A stretch of 64,000 nucleotides of DNA from Alcaligenes aquatilis (GCF_003076515.1 NZ_CP022390.1:3542572-3606571), one strand, 5' to 3'. Shown: positions 27,901-36,658, counted from the first letter of the stretch. The notes: generated from the letters alone by a model not told the origin. A program made the numbers and translations.

Positions 27901-28454
27901 AAGCGCTCGTATTCTTCAACAGAGCTGGGGTTGACCACCGGGATGCCCCAGGCGATCAGGGATTGTTCGCTGGCGTGAGGGATGGACGAGGACGAGGCCA
28001 CGTGGTCATCACCCACAATCATCAGGACGCCGCCGTGCTGGGACGCACCGGCTGCATGGCCGTGGTGCAAGGCATCGCCCGCGCGGTCTACACCGGGGCC
28101 CTTGCCATACCACATGGAGAACACGCCATCGACAGTGCGGTCGTCACGCTCGCCCGCTTGCTGGGTGCCCATAATCATGGAAGCAGCCAGGTCCTCATTA
28201 ATAGCAGGTTGGAAACGGACCTTGGCCTGGTCCAGATGCTTCTGGGCCTTCCACATGATCATGTCCACGCCACCCAGTGGCGAACCACGGTAGCCGGAAA
28301 CAAAACCGGCGGTGTTCAAACCGTGCTCTTTATCCAGGCGAGCCTGGGTCAGCAACATGCGCACCAGGGCCTGTGTGCCAGTTAAAAAGATGCGTCCTGA
28401 TTGGGCGGTCAGGTTGTCGCTTAGCTTGTATTGAGTGTCGACGGACTGCGTCAT
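24996..28454 (-). CDS. Indolepyruvate ferredoxin oxidoreductase, fused IorA-IorB type
   Basis: This enzyme oxidatively decarboxylates aryl-pyruvates from aromatic amino acid transamination to aryl-acetyl-CoA with ferredoxin. The 1152-residue protein carries, in order, the pyrimidine-binding domain (VSGYRGSPLGGVDMIMW), a TPP-binding domain (GEGTDWVGLSPF, later GGQPVDGPISVP), a cysteine cluster near residues 622-634 (CEGCGDCGVQSNC) for a 4Fe-4S centre, and the gamma/IorB domain (GVGGTGVITIGAVLSMA). Fusion into one chain is usual in proteobacteria. GGAGG lies 7 nt before the ATG. It is divergent from an AsnC-type regulator, which probably controls it. Confidence 0.93.
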   Translation of the reverse strand: MTQSVDTQYKLSDNLTAQSGRIFLTGTQALVRMLLTQARLDKEHGLNTAGFVSGYRGSPLGGVDMIMWKAQKHLDQAKVRFQPAINEDLAASMIMGTQQAGERDDRTVDGVFSMWYGKGPGVDRAGDALHHGHAAGASQHGGVLMIVGDDHVASSSSIPHASEQSLIAWGIPVVNPSSVEEYERFGIWAWALSRYSGSWVAFKAITETVESGRSFEITPLDDLAPALADKQGGKHPYDPSKFLTPSMEGTLDARLDSVREFAHKYSLDRILEAAPDARIGIVSTGKATLDTLDALQQLSSLKDLPAIRHLKIGLSWPVNPQSLNDFIEGLDHVLVIEEKGPIIEDQLKNLLFNRAQRPTVSGKRDIENEVLIPADGQLSPARVAVGLRRWLSHHANVQLPACTVQNLAPIDTNGLTRRPYFCSGCPHNTSTKVPEGSQAMAGVGCHYMATWMDRKTRGLTQMGGEGTDWVGLSPFIQTGHMFQNMGEGTYFHSGYLAIRQAIAANANITYKILFNDAVAMTGGQPVDGPISVPRICQQTIGEGARRVVITTDEPERYRGVSLPAGVDVHHRRELDRLQRELREIPGVTILIHDQTCAAEKRRRRKKNEYPDPARRLFINKAVCEGCGDCGVQSNCLSLVPAETPEGRKRQIDQSSCNKDYSCVDGFCPSFVSVMGGALRRGDQNGQADMKAQLLAKLDTLPQAAIQARDCNVIVAGVGGTGVITIGAVLSMAVHLEGRSSSVLDMTGLAQKGGTVISHIRLSANKENTGAVRVDPGQADLAILCDVVAAAHPNALSCLRPGHTHAIINEYLAPTAEFTRNPDAPLDAQHLLSQLKATAGENQVRSFNAHQAATLLFGDSLLSNMLLMGMAWQQGSLPVSSAAIEQAIRLNGVAIQANLDAFHLGRVLAHDEKALVSLLAPAAQVVTLQRRETLEQIMQRCTSSLEQYQNAAYAQRFSSTIHALREAEQKLRPGQRPVLTEKAARSLYKLMAYKDEYEVARLFSSPAFRQDLEQQFEGDFSLRFHFAPPLLARRDPATGRPRKITLGPRTATLLRWMAKGKGLRNTPLDPFGYTHERRMERRFWREYQSLLNSLSKNLDQTNYATALELAELPQQLRGFGPVKMESAKQYEARFAELTQQLKNTGLTIQAVPA

Positions 28455-28538
28455 GATGAAACCTCCAGATAGAGATCATGATAGAGAGTCTGTCCTCGCT
28501 TTTTTTTGCGTTATAGTTGCGTGTATTCCCTATTCTTT

Positions 28539-28559
28539 GAAATGTTCATTTCGTAAATG
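28539..28559. promoter_or_regulatory. Overlapping dyads in the ior/asnC-type divergent region
   Basis: GAAATGTTCATTTC (28539-28552) is a perfect 6+6 inverted repeat, and CATTTCGTAAATG (28547-28559) a perfect 5+5 one that shares its right arm. They end 7 bp before the regulator's ATG, where an autoregulatory Lrp-type site would fit. Binding is inferred. Confidence 0.45.
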
Positions 28560-28566
28560 TTTAAAT

Positions 28567-29025
28567 ATGGATAAAACTGACTTAAAAATCCTGGATGCCT
28601 TGCAGCTGGATGGTCGAGCCTCGGCTCAGCAGGTCTCCGAGCAGGTGGGTTTGTCCACTGCGCCCGTATGGCGGCGCATCAAGAACCTGGAAAAAAACAA
28701 GGTCATCCAGGGCTATTATGCGCGCGTGGATCGGCGTCAGGTGGGCCTGCAAAGCTGCATGTTTACCCAGATCAGTCTGGACCGTCATTCGGGTGAAATT
28801 GTCGATAACTTCATCCGTGCCGTACGCGATGCGCCCGAGATTCTGGAATGCCACGCCGTGACCGGTGATGCGGATTTTTTGCTGAAGATCATGGTGCCCA
28901 GCGCCGAGTCCTACGACGATTTCCTGCACCGCTTCTTGTTCAATATGCCGGGTGTGCGCCAAACCCGCACGATTGTGGCCATGCGCGAGATCAAGAATGT
29001 GACCCGCCTGCCTTTGCCACTTTGA
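28567..29025 (+). CDS. Lrp/AsnC family transcriptional regulator
   Basis: This 152-residue regulator starts MDKTDLKILDALQLDGRASA. The N-terminal helix-turn-helix (QVSEQVGLSTAPVWRRIKNL) is followed by the RAM ligand-binding domain with GDADFLLKIMV. The usual ligands are amino acids or related acids. The divergent neighbour is the indolepyruvate oxidoreductase, so an aromatic amino acid or aryl-pyruvate is a sensible guess. A longer open frame to 28435 runs into the divergent gene and is rejected. Confidence 0.93.
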   Translation: MDKTDLKILDALQLDGRASAQQVSEQVGLSTAPVWRRIKNLEKNKVIQGYYARVDRRQVGLQSCMFTQISLDRHSGEIVDNFIRAVRDAPEILECHAVTGDADFLLKIMVPSAESYDDFLHRFLFNMPGVRQTRTIVAMREIKNVTRLPLPL

Positions 29026-29124
29026 AGCATCTTGTTATGGGGTAATACAAGCGCCTTCGGGTAGAATAAACAGGATTCGCCGACCTGCGGTGGGTCGGTA
29101 TAAAAGCATGAAAGACGGGGTTTT

Positions 29125-29637
29125 ATGACGAAGGCGAATATCTTGCGACGCACTTGCTGGGTTGCTGTGCTGGCGACCGTTTTTTTGAGCGCCTGCGCGG
29201 TCAAGGCGCCAGCTCCCGAGCCTGCTGCACAAACTGTTCCTGCCAAACCTGTTCATCCAGCATGTCAGCCCGCTGCGGCTGGAGATCAACTGGCTGGTAA
29301 CTGGTTAAGCAAGCACCGCCAAAAAGGCGTGGTTGGCGAGCTGCGTACCTTGTTCACCCTGCAGGCCGATGGGTCCATGGCGTACACCGAACAGGTCAAA
29401 CGCCCCAACAAGCCGTCGCAAGGTTTGAACGAAAGCGGTTGCTGGGTACGCAAGGGCAATGACTTGCAGATCCACACGCAAGAATCCAATGGGGTCATCA
29501 CCGAGCCGGGCGACCCGATTTACGAAAACCACTACAACATCGTCACCCTGACAGCCCGCAATCTGGTGCTGCGTGATCAAAGTGGTACGACTTATCGCCT
29601 GACCAGAATGTCGCCTGGCTACCGCCTGCCATTCTGA
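29125..29637 (+). CDS. Hypothetical lipoprotein
   Basis: This 170-residue protein has a lipoprotein signal (WVAVLATVFLSACAVKAP, lipobox cysteine near residue 25) and a Pro/Ala-rich spacer. The remaining 120 residues form a beta-rich domain with LAGNWLSKHRQKGV, LFTLQADGSMAYTEQV and GCWVRKGNDLQIH, reminiscent of lipocalin-like or META-like folds in small lipoproteins. I do not recognise a named family. It stands alone between the AsnC-type regulator and yaeQ. Confidence 0.75.
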   Translation: MTKANILRRTCWVAVLATVFLSACAVKAPAPEPAAQTVPAKPVHPACQPAAAGDQLAGNWLSKHRQKGVVGELRTLFTLQADGSMAYTEQVKRPNKPSQGLNESGCWVRKGNDLQIHTQESNGVITEPGDPIYENHYNIVTLTARNLVLRDQSGTTYRLTRMSPGYRLPF

Positions 29638-29712
29638 TTGCGGCGGTTTGAATGATTCCTGGCCGTCCTGGGGGCGGCCAGTTTTTTGTCTGTTTCTTTT
29701 GCTGGATGCTCC

Positions 29713-30261
29713 ATGGCTCTGCGCGCAACGATTTATAAAGCTGAACTTAATGTGGCCGATAACGATCGGGCCTACTACGGCAGTCATACCCTGACACTGG
29801 CCCGTCATCCTTCCGAGACCGAAGAGCGGCTGATGGTGCGTTTGCTGGCTTACGGTTTGTATGCGCAAGCGGATGACGCTTTGAGCTTCTCACGCGGGCT
29901 AAGCGACTCGGATGAACCCGCCCTGTGGGAGCATGATCTGGGCGGCAATCTGTTGCATTGGCTGGAAGTGGGCCTGCCGGACGATAGACGTCTGATCAAA
30001 GCCAGTGGCCGTGCTGAAAAAGTGACGGTATTGGCCTATGGCCGCAATGTGTCCGTCTGGTGGAGTGGTATCAAGGACAAGATCAGCCGCGCTCGCAATA
30101 TACAGGTTTATGCGCTGGATGCCGCCGGGACCGATGCTTTAGCCGCTCTGGCCGAGCGTGGCATGACCATCAATCTGAATGTTCAGGACGGCACGGTCTG
30201 GGCCAGCAGTGACAAAGGTGAAGCCACGGTTGAAGTCAGCCACCTGAATGCGCCTGTTTGA
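29713..30261 (+). CDS. yaeQ: YaeQ family protein
   Basis: This 182-residue protein is close in length to E. coli YaeQ. It starts MALRATIYKAELNVADNDR and shows HPSETEERLMVRLLAYGLYA, GLSDSDEPALWEHDLGG and WIEVGLPD-like LHWLEVGLPDDRRL. The fold resembles PD-(D/E)XK nucleases, but a function has not been settled. The frame is open upstream to 29686, though those residues are not family-like. Confidence 0.93.
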   Translation: MALRATIYKAELNVADNDRAYYGSHTLTLARHPSETEERLMVRLLAYGLYAQADDALSFSRGLSDSDEPALWEHDLGGNLLHWLEVGLPDDRRLIKASGRAEKVTVLAYGRNVSVWWSGIKDKISRARNIQVYALDAAGTDALAALAERGMTINLNVQDGTVWASSDKGEATVEVSHLNAPV

Positions 30262-30420
30262 GTGCTTCCCATAGCCTTGGGGCGAGGGCAAGTGTATGGG
30301 GCATCATTTCAATGGTTTTACTGTGTGGGCGGTTGGCCCCCAACAAGGGGGAGTGTGAATCCGGTAGCTGTCTTGCATTTTCTGGCGATACGGACCGAAC
30401 GATAAAAAGCGATAAAAACA

Positions 30421-30450
30421 AAAAGGGCACCTCGAATGAGATGCCCTTCA
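30421..30450. terminator. Terminator downstream of gltX
   Basis: The stem AAGGGCAcCTC (30423-30433) / GAGaTGCCCTT (30438-30448) has a GAAT loop. On the minus strand it is followed by TTTTTGTTTTTA, just after the gltX stop. The rest of 30262-30420 shows no gene. Confidence 0.75.
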
Positions 30451-30468
30451 AGCACTTGGCGATAATGT

Positions 30469-31878
30469 TTACAGCCCAGCCAAACGCCCCAAAACCTTAT
30501 CGCGTCCAACCAGAGCCAGCACCGCATCTACCGCAGGCGTTTGTTTCTGTCCTGTCACAGCGACACGCAAAGGAATTGCCAGCTTGGGCATTTTTACCTC
30601 GTGATCGGCCAGAACCTGCTTGATCAAAGCAGCCAGATTCTCCGTATTCCACTGTGGCAAGCTGATTGCCTTGCTGGCAAAATCACGCAGCAAGACACGC
30701 GCTTCCGGCGTCAACACCTCGGCCAGCAGCTCATCACTGGCAGGCTCGAAAGGACGGCAGAATAACAGGGCACCTTCAGCTAGTTGATTCAAGGTCTCGG
30801 CGCGGTCTTTTAATAAACCCATGATGCCAGGCAAATCCTGCCCGTCGGTCTTGCCTCCCAAGGCTTCAATACGGGGAGCCACGCGCTCGGCCAGATCCGC
30901 ATTGTCGCTGGCCTTGATGTAGTGGGCATTTACCCAGTTCAACTTCTTGGGATCCCACTGCGAAGCCGACTTGCTCAGGCTGCGCGTATCAAACCATTCC
31001 ACCAACTGCTCGCGGGTGAACAGTTCGTCATCGCCGTGGCTCCAGCCCAAACGAGCCAGATAGTTGACCATGGCTTCAGGCAAATAACCATCCTTGTCGT
31101 AATCCATGATGCTGACCGCACCATGGCGCTTGGACAGTTTCTCGCCATCGGGGCCCAGAATCATGGGCACATGACCGTACTCGGGCAAAGTCGCGCCCAA
31201 GGCCTGCAAAATCACAATTTGACGTGGCGTGTTGTTCACGTGGTCATCACCACGAATCACATGAGTGATTGCCATGTCCCAATCGTCCACCACCACGCAG
31301 AAGTTGTACGTAGGGGTACCGTCAGGACGGGCAATGACCAGATCGTCCAGCTCGCTGTTATCAAAGCTGATGCGACCCTTGACCATATCGTCCCAACTGG
31401 TTGCGCCGGACTGCGGGCTCTTGAAACGAACCACAGGCTTGCGGTCCGCCGGGATGGCAGGCAATTGCTTGCCGGCCTCAGGACGCCAGGTGCCGTCATA
31501 ACGAGGCTTCAAACCCTGAACACGCGCTTTCTCGCGCATGGCTTCCACTTCCTCGGGGCTGCTGTAGCAGTAATAAGCATGGCCGTCTTTCAGCAACTGG
31601 GCGATGACCTCGCGGTAACGATCCATGCGCTGCATCTGGTAGAACGGACCTTCGTCCGCATCCAGGCCCAACCATTGCATACCATCCAGAATGCCTTGCA
31701 CCGCCTCGGGGGTAGAGCGCTCCAGATCCGTATCCTCAATGCGCAGCACAAAAGAGCCTTGATGATGACGGGCAAAAGCCCAGGAAAACAGTGCGGTGCG
31801 CGCGCCGCCCAGGTGCAGATAACCAGTGGGCGAGGGGGCAAAACGGGTACGGATGACGTTGGAAGTAGACGTGCTCAT
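30469..31878 (-). CDS. gltX: Glutamate-tRNA ligase
   Basis: This class I synthetase charges tRNA-Glu. It has 469 residues. The HIGH-type motif reads [18 protein letters not shown] and the KMSKS-type motif [13 protein letters not shown], with [10 protein letters not shown] between. The ATG of [15 protein letters not shown] is used; a longer frame to 31914 is not family-like. It is followed by a terminator and preceded by about 100 bp of spacer from the response regulator. Confidence 0.97.
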   Translation of the reverse strand: MSTSTSNVIRTRFAPSPTGYLHLGGARTALFSWAFARHHQGSFVLRIEDTDLERSTPEAVQGILDGMQWLGLDADEGPFYQMQRMDRYREVIAQLLKDGHAYYCYSSPEEVEAMREKARVQGLKPRYDGTWRPEAGKQLPAIPADRKPVVRFKSPQSGATSWDDMVKGRISFDNSELDDLVIARPDGTPTYNFCVVVDDWDMAITHVIRGDDHVNNTPRQIVILQALGATLPEYGHVPMILGPDGEKLSKRHGAVSIMDYDKDGYLPEAMVNYLARLGWSHGDDELFTREQLVEWFDTRSLSKSASQWDPKKLNWVNAHYIKASDNADLAERVAPRIEALGGKTDGQDLPGIMGLLKDRAETLNQLAEGALLFCRPFEPASDELLAEVLTPEARVLLRDFASKAISLPQWNTENLAALIKQVLADHEVKMPKLAIPLRVAVTGQKQTPAVDAVLALVGRDKVLGRLAGL

Positions 31879-31981
31879 AACTTGTGTGTGGCCTTGACCT
31901 TGGGAAGCCCGCATACGGGACCGAATCTGCGTATTTTAACCCAGCGCGTCAACTAAGAAAGAATCACCGCGCAGAAGTGTC

Positions 31982-32623
31982 CTACTGGCCTGTTTCCGTA
32001 TTGAGCTGATCGAACTGGCGCACCAGCTCCGCCAGCGAAGCGGCCTGCATTTTTTGCATGACGCGGGCACGTCGCACTTTGACTGTGACCTCCTTCACAT
32101 CCAGCTCGGCAGCGATCTGCTTGTTCAGCAGGCCTTGCACCACGCGCACAAACACATCACGTTCGCCCGCGTTCAGGCTGTCCCAGCGTTGCTGCAAGCT
32201 CATCTGGGCTTTGGCCTGTTCCTTGCGTTGCGCATCCGCGGCCAGAGCCGATTGCACGGCGTCAATCAGGGCCTGATCCCCGAAAGGTTTGGTCAGAAAA
32301 TCCCAGGCCCCGTGTTTGATGGCTTTGACCGCCATATGAATATCGCCGTGGCCCGTAATAAAGATGACCGGCATGTGCAGCCCGCGCGACTCCATCTGTA
32401 AATGAAAGTCCGTGCCGCTTTGCTCGGGCATGCGCACATCCAGCACCAGACAGGCGGGGGCGTCAGATAAGGGATGCGCCAGAAAATCCCGCGTAGAGGC
32501 AAAGCTCAGTGCGTTCACCCCCACGCTGGCCAGCAAGTCGTCCAGGGCGGCGCGAATGGAGGGGTCATCATCAATGATGTAGACCGTGGGCGTGTTCAGA
32601 GAAGAGTCCAGATGATCTGTCAT
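31982..32623 (-). CDS. FixJ-type response regulator
   Basis: This 213-residue regulator has a receiver domain (VYIIDDDPSIRAALDDLL; phospho-acceptor D62 in VLDVRMPEQSG; lysine in FLTKPFGDQ) and a C-terminal LuxR-type helix-turn-helix (LNAGERDVFVRVVQGLLNKQIAAEL). The start overlaps the stop of the histidine kinase gene by 4 bp (ATGA), so the two are coupled. Targets are unknown; mgtA lies next door but on its own leader. Confidence 0.93.
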   Translation of the reverse strand: MTDHLDSSLNTPTVYIIDDDPSIRAALDDLLASVGVNALSFASTRDFLAHPLSDAPACLVLDVRMPEQSGTDFHLQMESRGLHMPVIFITGHGDIHMAVKAIKHGAWDFLTKPFGDQALIDAVQSALAADAQRKEQAKAQMSLQQRWDSLNAGERDVFVRVVQGLLNKQIAAELDVKEVTVKVRRARVMQKMQAASLAELVRQFDQLNTETGQ

Positions 32624-33699
32624 GGCGCCAAAGGTAAGGTGAAATGAAAGGCAGCACCGCCATCAGCTTGGTCAGTGGCCCAGATATGGCCGTTATTGGC
32701 ATCAATAATGCTGCGGCTGATGGTCAGGCCCAGGCCCAGACCGGTAGCCTTGGTGGTCCAGAACGTATCAAACAATTGGGGTAACTGCGTGTCCGACAAG
32801 CCGGGACCATTGTCTTTAATGGAAAACAGCACCTTGCTGGTTTGCGGTTTATCGCCGGGCAAGAGGCGGGTTTCTATCGTGATACGAGCCGCATGAAAGT
32901 CCGAGGCGGGTGACAGGGCCTCGATGGCATTGAGCAGCAAATTGGCCATCACTTGCTGAATCTGAACCCGATCGGCAAAGACCTGGGGCAGATCGGATTG
33001 CAAGGCCAGGCGTAGATCAATATGCTGACGCCGCATCTCGCCATCTGACAGCTTGAGTAGTTCCGTCAAGGCCAGGTTCAAATCAAAAGCGCTGCTGGTT
33101 GGGGCTTCGTTGCGGGTAATGCTGCGCACCCGGTCCAGTACATCTTTGGCACGTTGGGCGTCGTCCGCAATCCGCTGTGCGGCAGCCTGTGCCTTCTCTA
33201 TATTTGGCGGCGAGGCTTGCAGCCAGCGCTGGCAGGCACCGGTGCTGCTGTTGATGGCTGCCAGGGGCTGGCTGACCTCATGGGCAATGGAGGTACTGAG
33301 CTGGCCCAGCGTGGTCAAACGGGATAAGCGCAGCAAATGTTCGCGCGTTTCATGTGCGGCTGCCTGCACGGATTTGAGCTTGAGTCCCAGATACGTGGTG
33401 ATGGCGATGGCAACCAGGCTGATTCCGGTATTGATCAGACCCACCTCGTAGTCGCCCGCACGGGTTAACAGGACGCTGACCACTGTCAGCACCATACTGA
33501 AACTTGCCAGGGTAATGACTTGTCGGGCCGACAGAAAACGAATCGCTATCAGCAGCAGCGGAGTATGAAAGACCGCAGCGGCGATAGCGTAGTTGGTGAT
33601 GGTATCGGCAATAAAGACCAACGCCATCAAGATGCAAATGCCGGTCAGGGCCAAGGCGCGGTAGGTTTTGCTCGACAAGACGCTAAAAGGTGGTTTCAT
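32620..33699 (-). CDS. Membrane sensor histidine kinase, FixL/DctB-like
   Basis: This 359-residue kinase has an N-terminal membrane domain of about five helices (LALTGICILMALVFIADTI through LVAIAITTYLGLKL) with no obvious large periplasmic or PAS domain. The dimerisation helix carries the phospho-acceptor H140 in SIAHEVSQPLAAI. ATP-binding boxes are NLLLNAIEAL, IKDNGPGLSD and TKATGLGLGLTIS. It is coupled to the FixJ-type regulator. The signal is unknown; the helix-only sensor suggests a membrane or small-molecule cue. Confidence 0.92.
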   Translation of the reverse strand: MKPPFSVLSSKTYRALALTGICILMALVFIADTITNYAIAAAVFHTPLLLIAIRFLSARQVITLASFSMVLTVVSVLLTRAGDYEVGLINTGISLVAIAITTYLGLKLKSVQAAAHETREHLLRLSRLTTLGQLSTSIAHEVSQPLAAINSSTGACQRWLQASPPNIEKAQAAAQRIADDAQRAKDVLDRVRSITRNEAPTSSAFDLNLALTELLKLSDGEMRRQHIDLRLALQSDLPQVFADRVQIQQVMANLLLNAIEALSPASDFHAARITIETRLLPGDKPQTSKVLFSIKDNGPGLSDTQLPQLFDTFWTTKATGLGLGLTISRSIIDANNGHIWATDQADGGAAFHFTLPLAP

Positions 33700-33780
33700 G
33701 TCTTTCGTGTGGGGGCAGGCAGCAGGATCGTATCTTTCGTGTCGTCATCATATACCTGGACTTGTATCTGATTGCCTATC

Positions 33781-33822
33781 CAGGTCTGGGCTCCCGACAG
33801 GACGGGTGGGAGCCCAGACCTG
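33781..33822. repeat. Long inverted repeat at the 3' end of mgtA
   Basis: A perfect 15-bp stem (33781-33795 / 33808-33822) closes a 12-nt loop and begins 6 bp beyond the mgtA stop on the minus strand. No T-run follows, so it may act as a Rho-independent-like barrier, an RNA 3' stabiliser or a terminator of low U content. Confidence 0.6.
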
Positions 33823-33828
33823 TCAGGT

Positions 33829-36531
33829 TTAGAACCACTGGCCAAAGCGGCGGATGTACAGCATTTTCATACCCTGTGCGACCAGGCAGTACGCCAGCAA
33901 GGTGCCGACCAGCCAAGGGAAGTACTCCCAAGGCAAAGGCTGCAGGCCAACCATGGCCCCCACACCGGAAAAGGGCAGGTAAATGCCGACAGCGGCAATT
34001 AGGAAGGTCATCAGCATCACAGGCAGGGCCGCCGTGCTTTGGATGAAGGGGATTTTTTGTGTACGCAGCATGTGAACAACCAGCGTCTGCGAGAGCAAGC
34101 CTTCGATAAACCAGCCGGACTGGAACAGCGATTGCAGTTCAGGCGTATTCGCCCCAAACACGTACCACATCAAGACAAAGGTAGTGATGTCAAAAATGGA
34201 CGAGGTCGGGCCAATCCAGATCATGAAGCGGCCAATATTTTTGGCATCCCACTTGCGGGGTTTGCGCAGAAAGTCCTTGTCCATGCGGTCCCAGGGTAAA
34301 GCCAGTTGTGAGATATCGTAGAGCAGGTTCTGAATCAGCAAGTGGATGGCCAACATGGGCAGGAAGGGAATGAAAGCACTGGCCACCAGCACCGAGAACA
34401 CATTGCCAAAGTTGGAGCTGGCCGTCATGTTCAGGTACTTGATGATGTTGCCAAAGGTCTCGCGGCCTTTGATCACGCCTTCTTCCAGAACCAGCAGGTT
34501 CTTTTCCAGCAAGATGATGTCTGCCGATTCCTTGGCAATATCCGTGCCGCTATCAACCGAGATCCCCACGTCGGCATCGCGCAGGGCGGGGGCGTCGTTG
34601 ATGCCGTCACCCAGAAAACCGACGGTATGCCCATTGGCCTGCAGCGCTTTGAGCACACGTGATTTTTGTAGGGGCGTGAGCTTGGCAAAAACCGAGTGAC
34701 GCTCGACAGCGCAACGCAGATCGGGGTCTTGCATCAGCTCGATTTCAGGCCCCAGCAAAGGCTTGCCGGGTGCCAGGCCTACTTCACGGCAGATTTTCGC
34801 GGTAATGATTTCGTTGTCGCCGGTCAGGACTTTCACGGCCACACCGTGCTCGGTCAGGGCGGCAATCGCTTGGGCAGCACTTTCCTTTGGAGGGTCCAGG
34901 AAGGTCAGCAAGCCTTGCACGATCATCTCTCGTTCGTCCTGGGCTTCGTAACGGTTTTTGGCCTGTTCGACGGGAATACGGCGAGTGGCAATCAGCAAGA
35001 CACGGAAGCCGTCCGAGTTGTAGCGGTAGGCCATTTTCAGCAGACGGGCGCGCTGCTCGGTATCCAGTGGCAAACGCTGATCGCCCTCTTGCACGTGGGT
35101 GGCAATGCTAAGCATTTCTTCCACCGCCCCTTTGCAGACCATGAACTGTTCGCCCTGCGGATTCTGTACGACAACCGACAGGCGGCGACGTACAAAGTCA
35201 AAAGGCAGTTCGTCGATCTTGCGGTAGGAACCAATAGCTTGCAAGGCAGAGGGGGTTTGCTTTGCAAAGCGCAGCACCGCCTGATCCATCAGGTTTTTCA
35301 CGCCGCTTTGGTGCAGGCTGTTGAGCAGGGCCAGTTCCAGAATGCGTGGGCTGTTGCGATCATCCAGGCCTAGATGGTGTTCCAGAATGATGCGGTCTTG
35401 TGTCAGGGTGCCGGTCTTGTCGGTACACAGCACGTCCATGGCACCAAAGTTCTGGATTGCGTTCAGACGTTTGACCACCACTTTGTTCTTGGCCATGGCG
35501 ACTGCACCTTTGGCCAGGTTGGAGGACACAATCATGGGCAGCATTTCAGGGGTCAAGCCGACGGCAACGGCCAGCGCGAACAGGAATGCTTCGGTCCAGT
35601 CGCCTTTGGAAAAACCGTTGATCAGCAGCACGATGGGTACCATGACCAGCATGAAGCGAATCAGCAGCCAGCTAACACTGTTTACGCCCCGGTCAAACGA
35701 GGTCTCGGCGCGCGAACCCACAATGGCTTTGGCCAGCGAACCAAAATAGGTCTTGGCGCCGGTGGCTACAACCACAGCCGTGGCCGTACCGCTGACCACG
35801 TTGGTGCCCATAAAGCACATATTATTCTGTTCCAGCACACTGGCCTGGGAGCTGGAAGCAGAGGCGCTCTTGCTGCTGACGGCGCTAAAGACATCGTACT
35901 TTTCAACAGGCAGGGCTTCTCCTGTCAGGGCAGCCTGGCTGACGAATAAGTCGCGGGACTCGATCAGGCGCAGGTCTGCCGGGATCATGTCGCCAGCCGA
36001 CAGGCGCACAATATCGCCGGGCACGATCTGGCTCATGGGGATCTCGCGTATGACCGTGGCACTGGACACGGTAGCGCGTCGTTGTACGCTGGCGGTGGTG
36101 CGCACCATCGCTTTCAGGGCCTGGGCGGCTTTGCCGGAACGGTACTCTTGCCAGAAACGCAGCAGGCCGCTCAAGGTGACCATGACCACAATAATCAGCA
36201 CGCCGGTGTAGTCCACTTCTTCGCCTGAGCGTATGGGCAGGATGATGTCAGTGACGGCGCTGACCGCAGCCAGCACCATCAACACTGCAATAAAGGGGTT
36301 CTTGAAGGCCAGGGCCAATTGAACCAGGGCGTGGGCAGGCTTGTCCCGGGCGACCTCATTAGGGCCGTATTCGGTCAGGCGGCTCAAGGCCTGGGCGTCG
36401 GTCAGGCCGTTCAGATTGGCTTGCACAGCGGCCAGGGTTGTCTCCAGGCTAAGCCCGGTTTCGGTGGCCGTACGCAGCTTGGCGTCGTTGTCCACTGAAC
36501 GCAGTGGCGAACGGTGTTGTTGAATGCTCAT
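33829..36531 (-). CDS. mgtA: Magnesium-importing P-type ATPase
   Basis: MgtA/MgtB-type P3B ATPases bring Mg2+ into the cell at the expense of ATP. The protein has 900 residues, the family length, with about ten membrane segments. The phosphorylation motif is CTDKTGTLT (D371), and the hinge GDGINDAPALRDADVGISVD and the dephosphorylation motif LTGEALPVEK are intact. The start at MSIQQHRSPLRS follows AGGAG 8 nt upstream; the longer frame (36576) is not needed. Upstream lies a long leader with a small proline-rich ORF and two hairpins. Confidence 0.95.
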   Translation of the reverse strand: MSIQQHRSPLRSVDNDAKLRTATETGLSLETTLAAVQANLNGLTDAQALSRLTEYGPNEVARDKPAHALVQLALAFKNPFIAVLMVLAAVSAVTDIILPIRSGEEVDYTGVLIIVVMVTLSGLLRFWQEYRSGKAAQALKAMVRTTASVQRRATVSSATVIREIPMSQIVPGDIVRLSAGDMIPADLRLIESRDLFVSQAALTGEALPVEKYDVFSAVSSKSASASSSQASVLEQNNMCFMGTNVVSGTATAVVVATGAKTYFGSLAKAIVGSRAETSFDRGVNSVSWLLIRFMLVMVPIVLLINGFSKGDWTEAFLFALAVAVGLTPEMLPMIVSSNLAKGAVAMAKNKVVVKRLNAIQNFGAMDVLCTDKTGTLTQDRIILEHHLGLDDRNSPRILELALLNSLHQSGVKNLMDQAVLRFAKQTPSALQAIGSYRKIDELPFDFVRRRLSVVVQNPQGEQFMVCKGAVEEMLSIATHVQEGDQRLPLDTEQRARLLKMAYRYNSDGFRVLLIATRRIPVEQAKNRYEAQDEREMIVQGLLTFLDPPKESAAQAIAALTEHGVAVKVLTGDNEIITAKICREVGLAPGKPLLGPEIELMQDPDLRCAVERHSVFAKLTPLQKSRVLKALQANGHTVGFLGDGINDAPALRDADVGISVDSGTDIAKESADIILLEKNLLVLEEGVIKGRETFGNIIKYLNMTASSNFGNVFSVLVASAFIPFLPMLAIHLLIQNLLYDISQLALPWDRMDKDFLRKPRKWDAKNIGRFMIWIGPTSSIFDITTFVLMWYVFGANTPELQSLFQSGWFIEGLLSQTLVVHMLRTQKIPFIQSTAALPVMLMTFLIAAVGIYLPFSGVGAMVGLQPLPWEYFPWLVGTLLAYCLVAQGMKMLYIRRFGQWF

Positions 36532-36565
36532 GGTAATGCTCCTGGGGTACAGGCGTGACTGTGCC

Positions 36566-36585
36566 GTCCATCCCAAGAGATGGAC
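36566..36585 (-). promoter_or_regulatory. mgtA leader hairpin 2 (proximal)
   Basis: A perfect 7-bp stem (36566-36572 / 36579-36585) with a 6-nt loop lies 35 bp before the mgtA start. It could compete with other foldings of the leader. No U-run follows, so it is not a simple intrinsic terminator. Confidence 0.5.
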
Positions 36586-36595
36586 GCAGCAGATC

Positions 36596-36621
36596 CTGCC
36601 GACCGGTTTGAGGGTCGGCAG
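36596..36621 (-). promoter_or_regulatory. mgtA leader hairpin 1 (distal)
   Basis: A perfect 9-bp stem (36596-36604 / 36613-36621) with an 8-nt loop lies between the small proline-rich ORF and mgtA. Together with the proximal hairpin it gives a two-stem leader such as those known in mgtA-type attenuation systems. Confidence 0.5.
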
Positions 36622-36658
36622 ACTACAGGTAAGAACAAGCGGATTTATTTAGTCAGCG

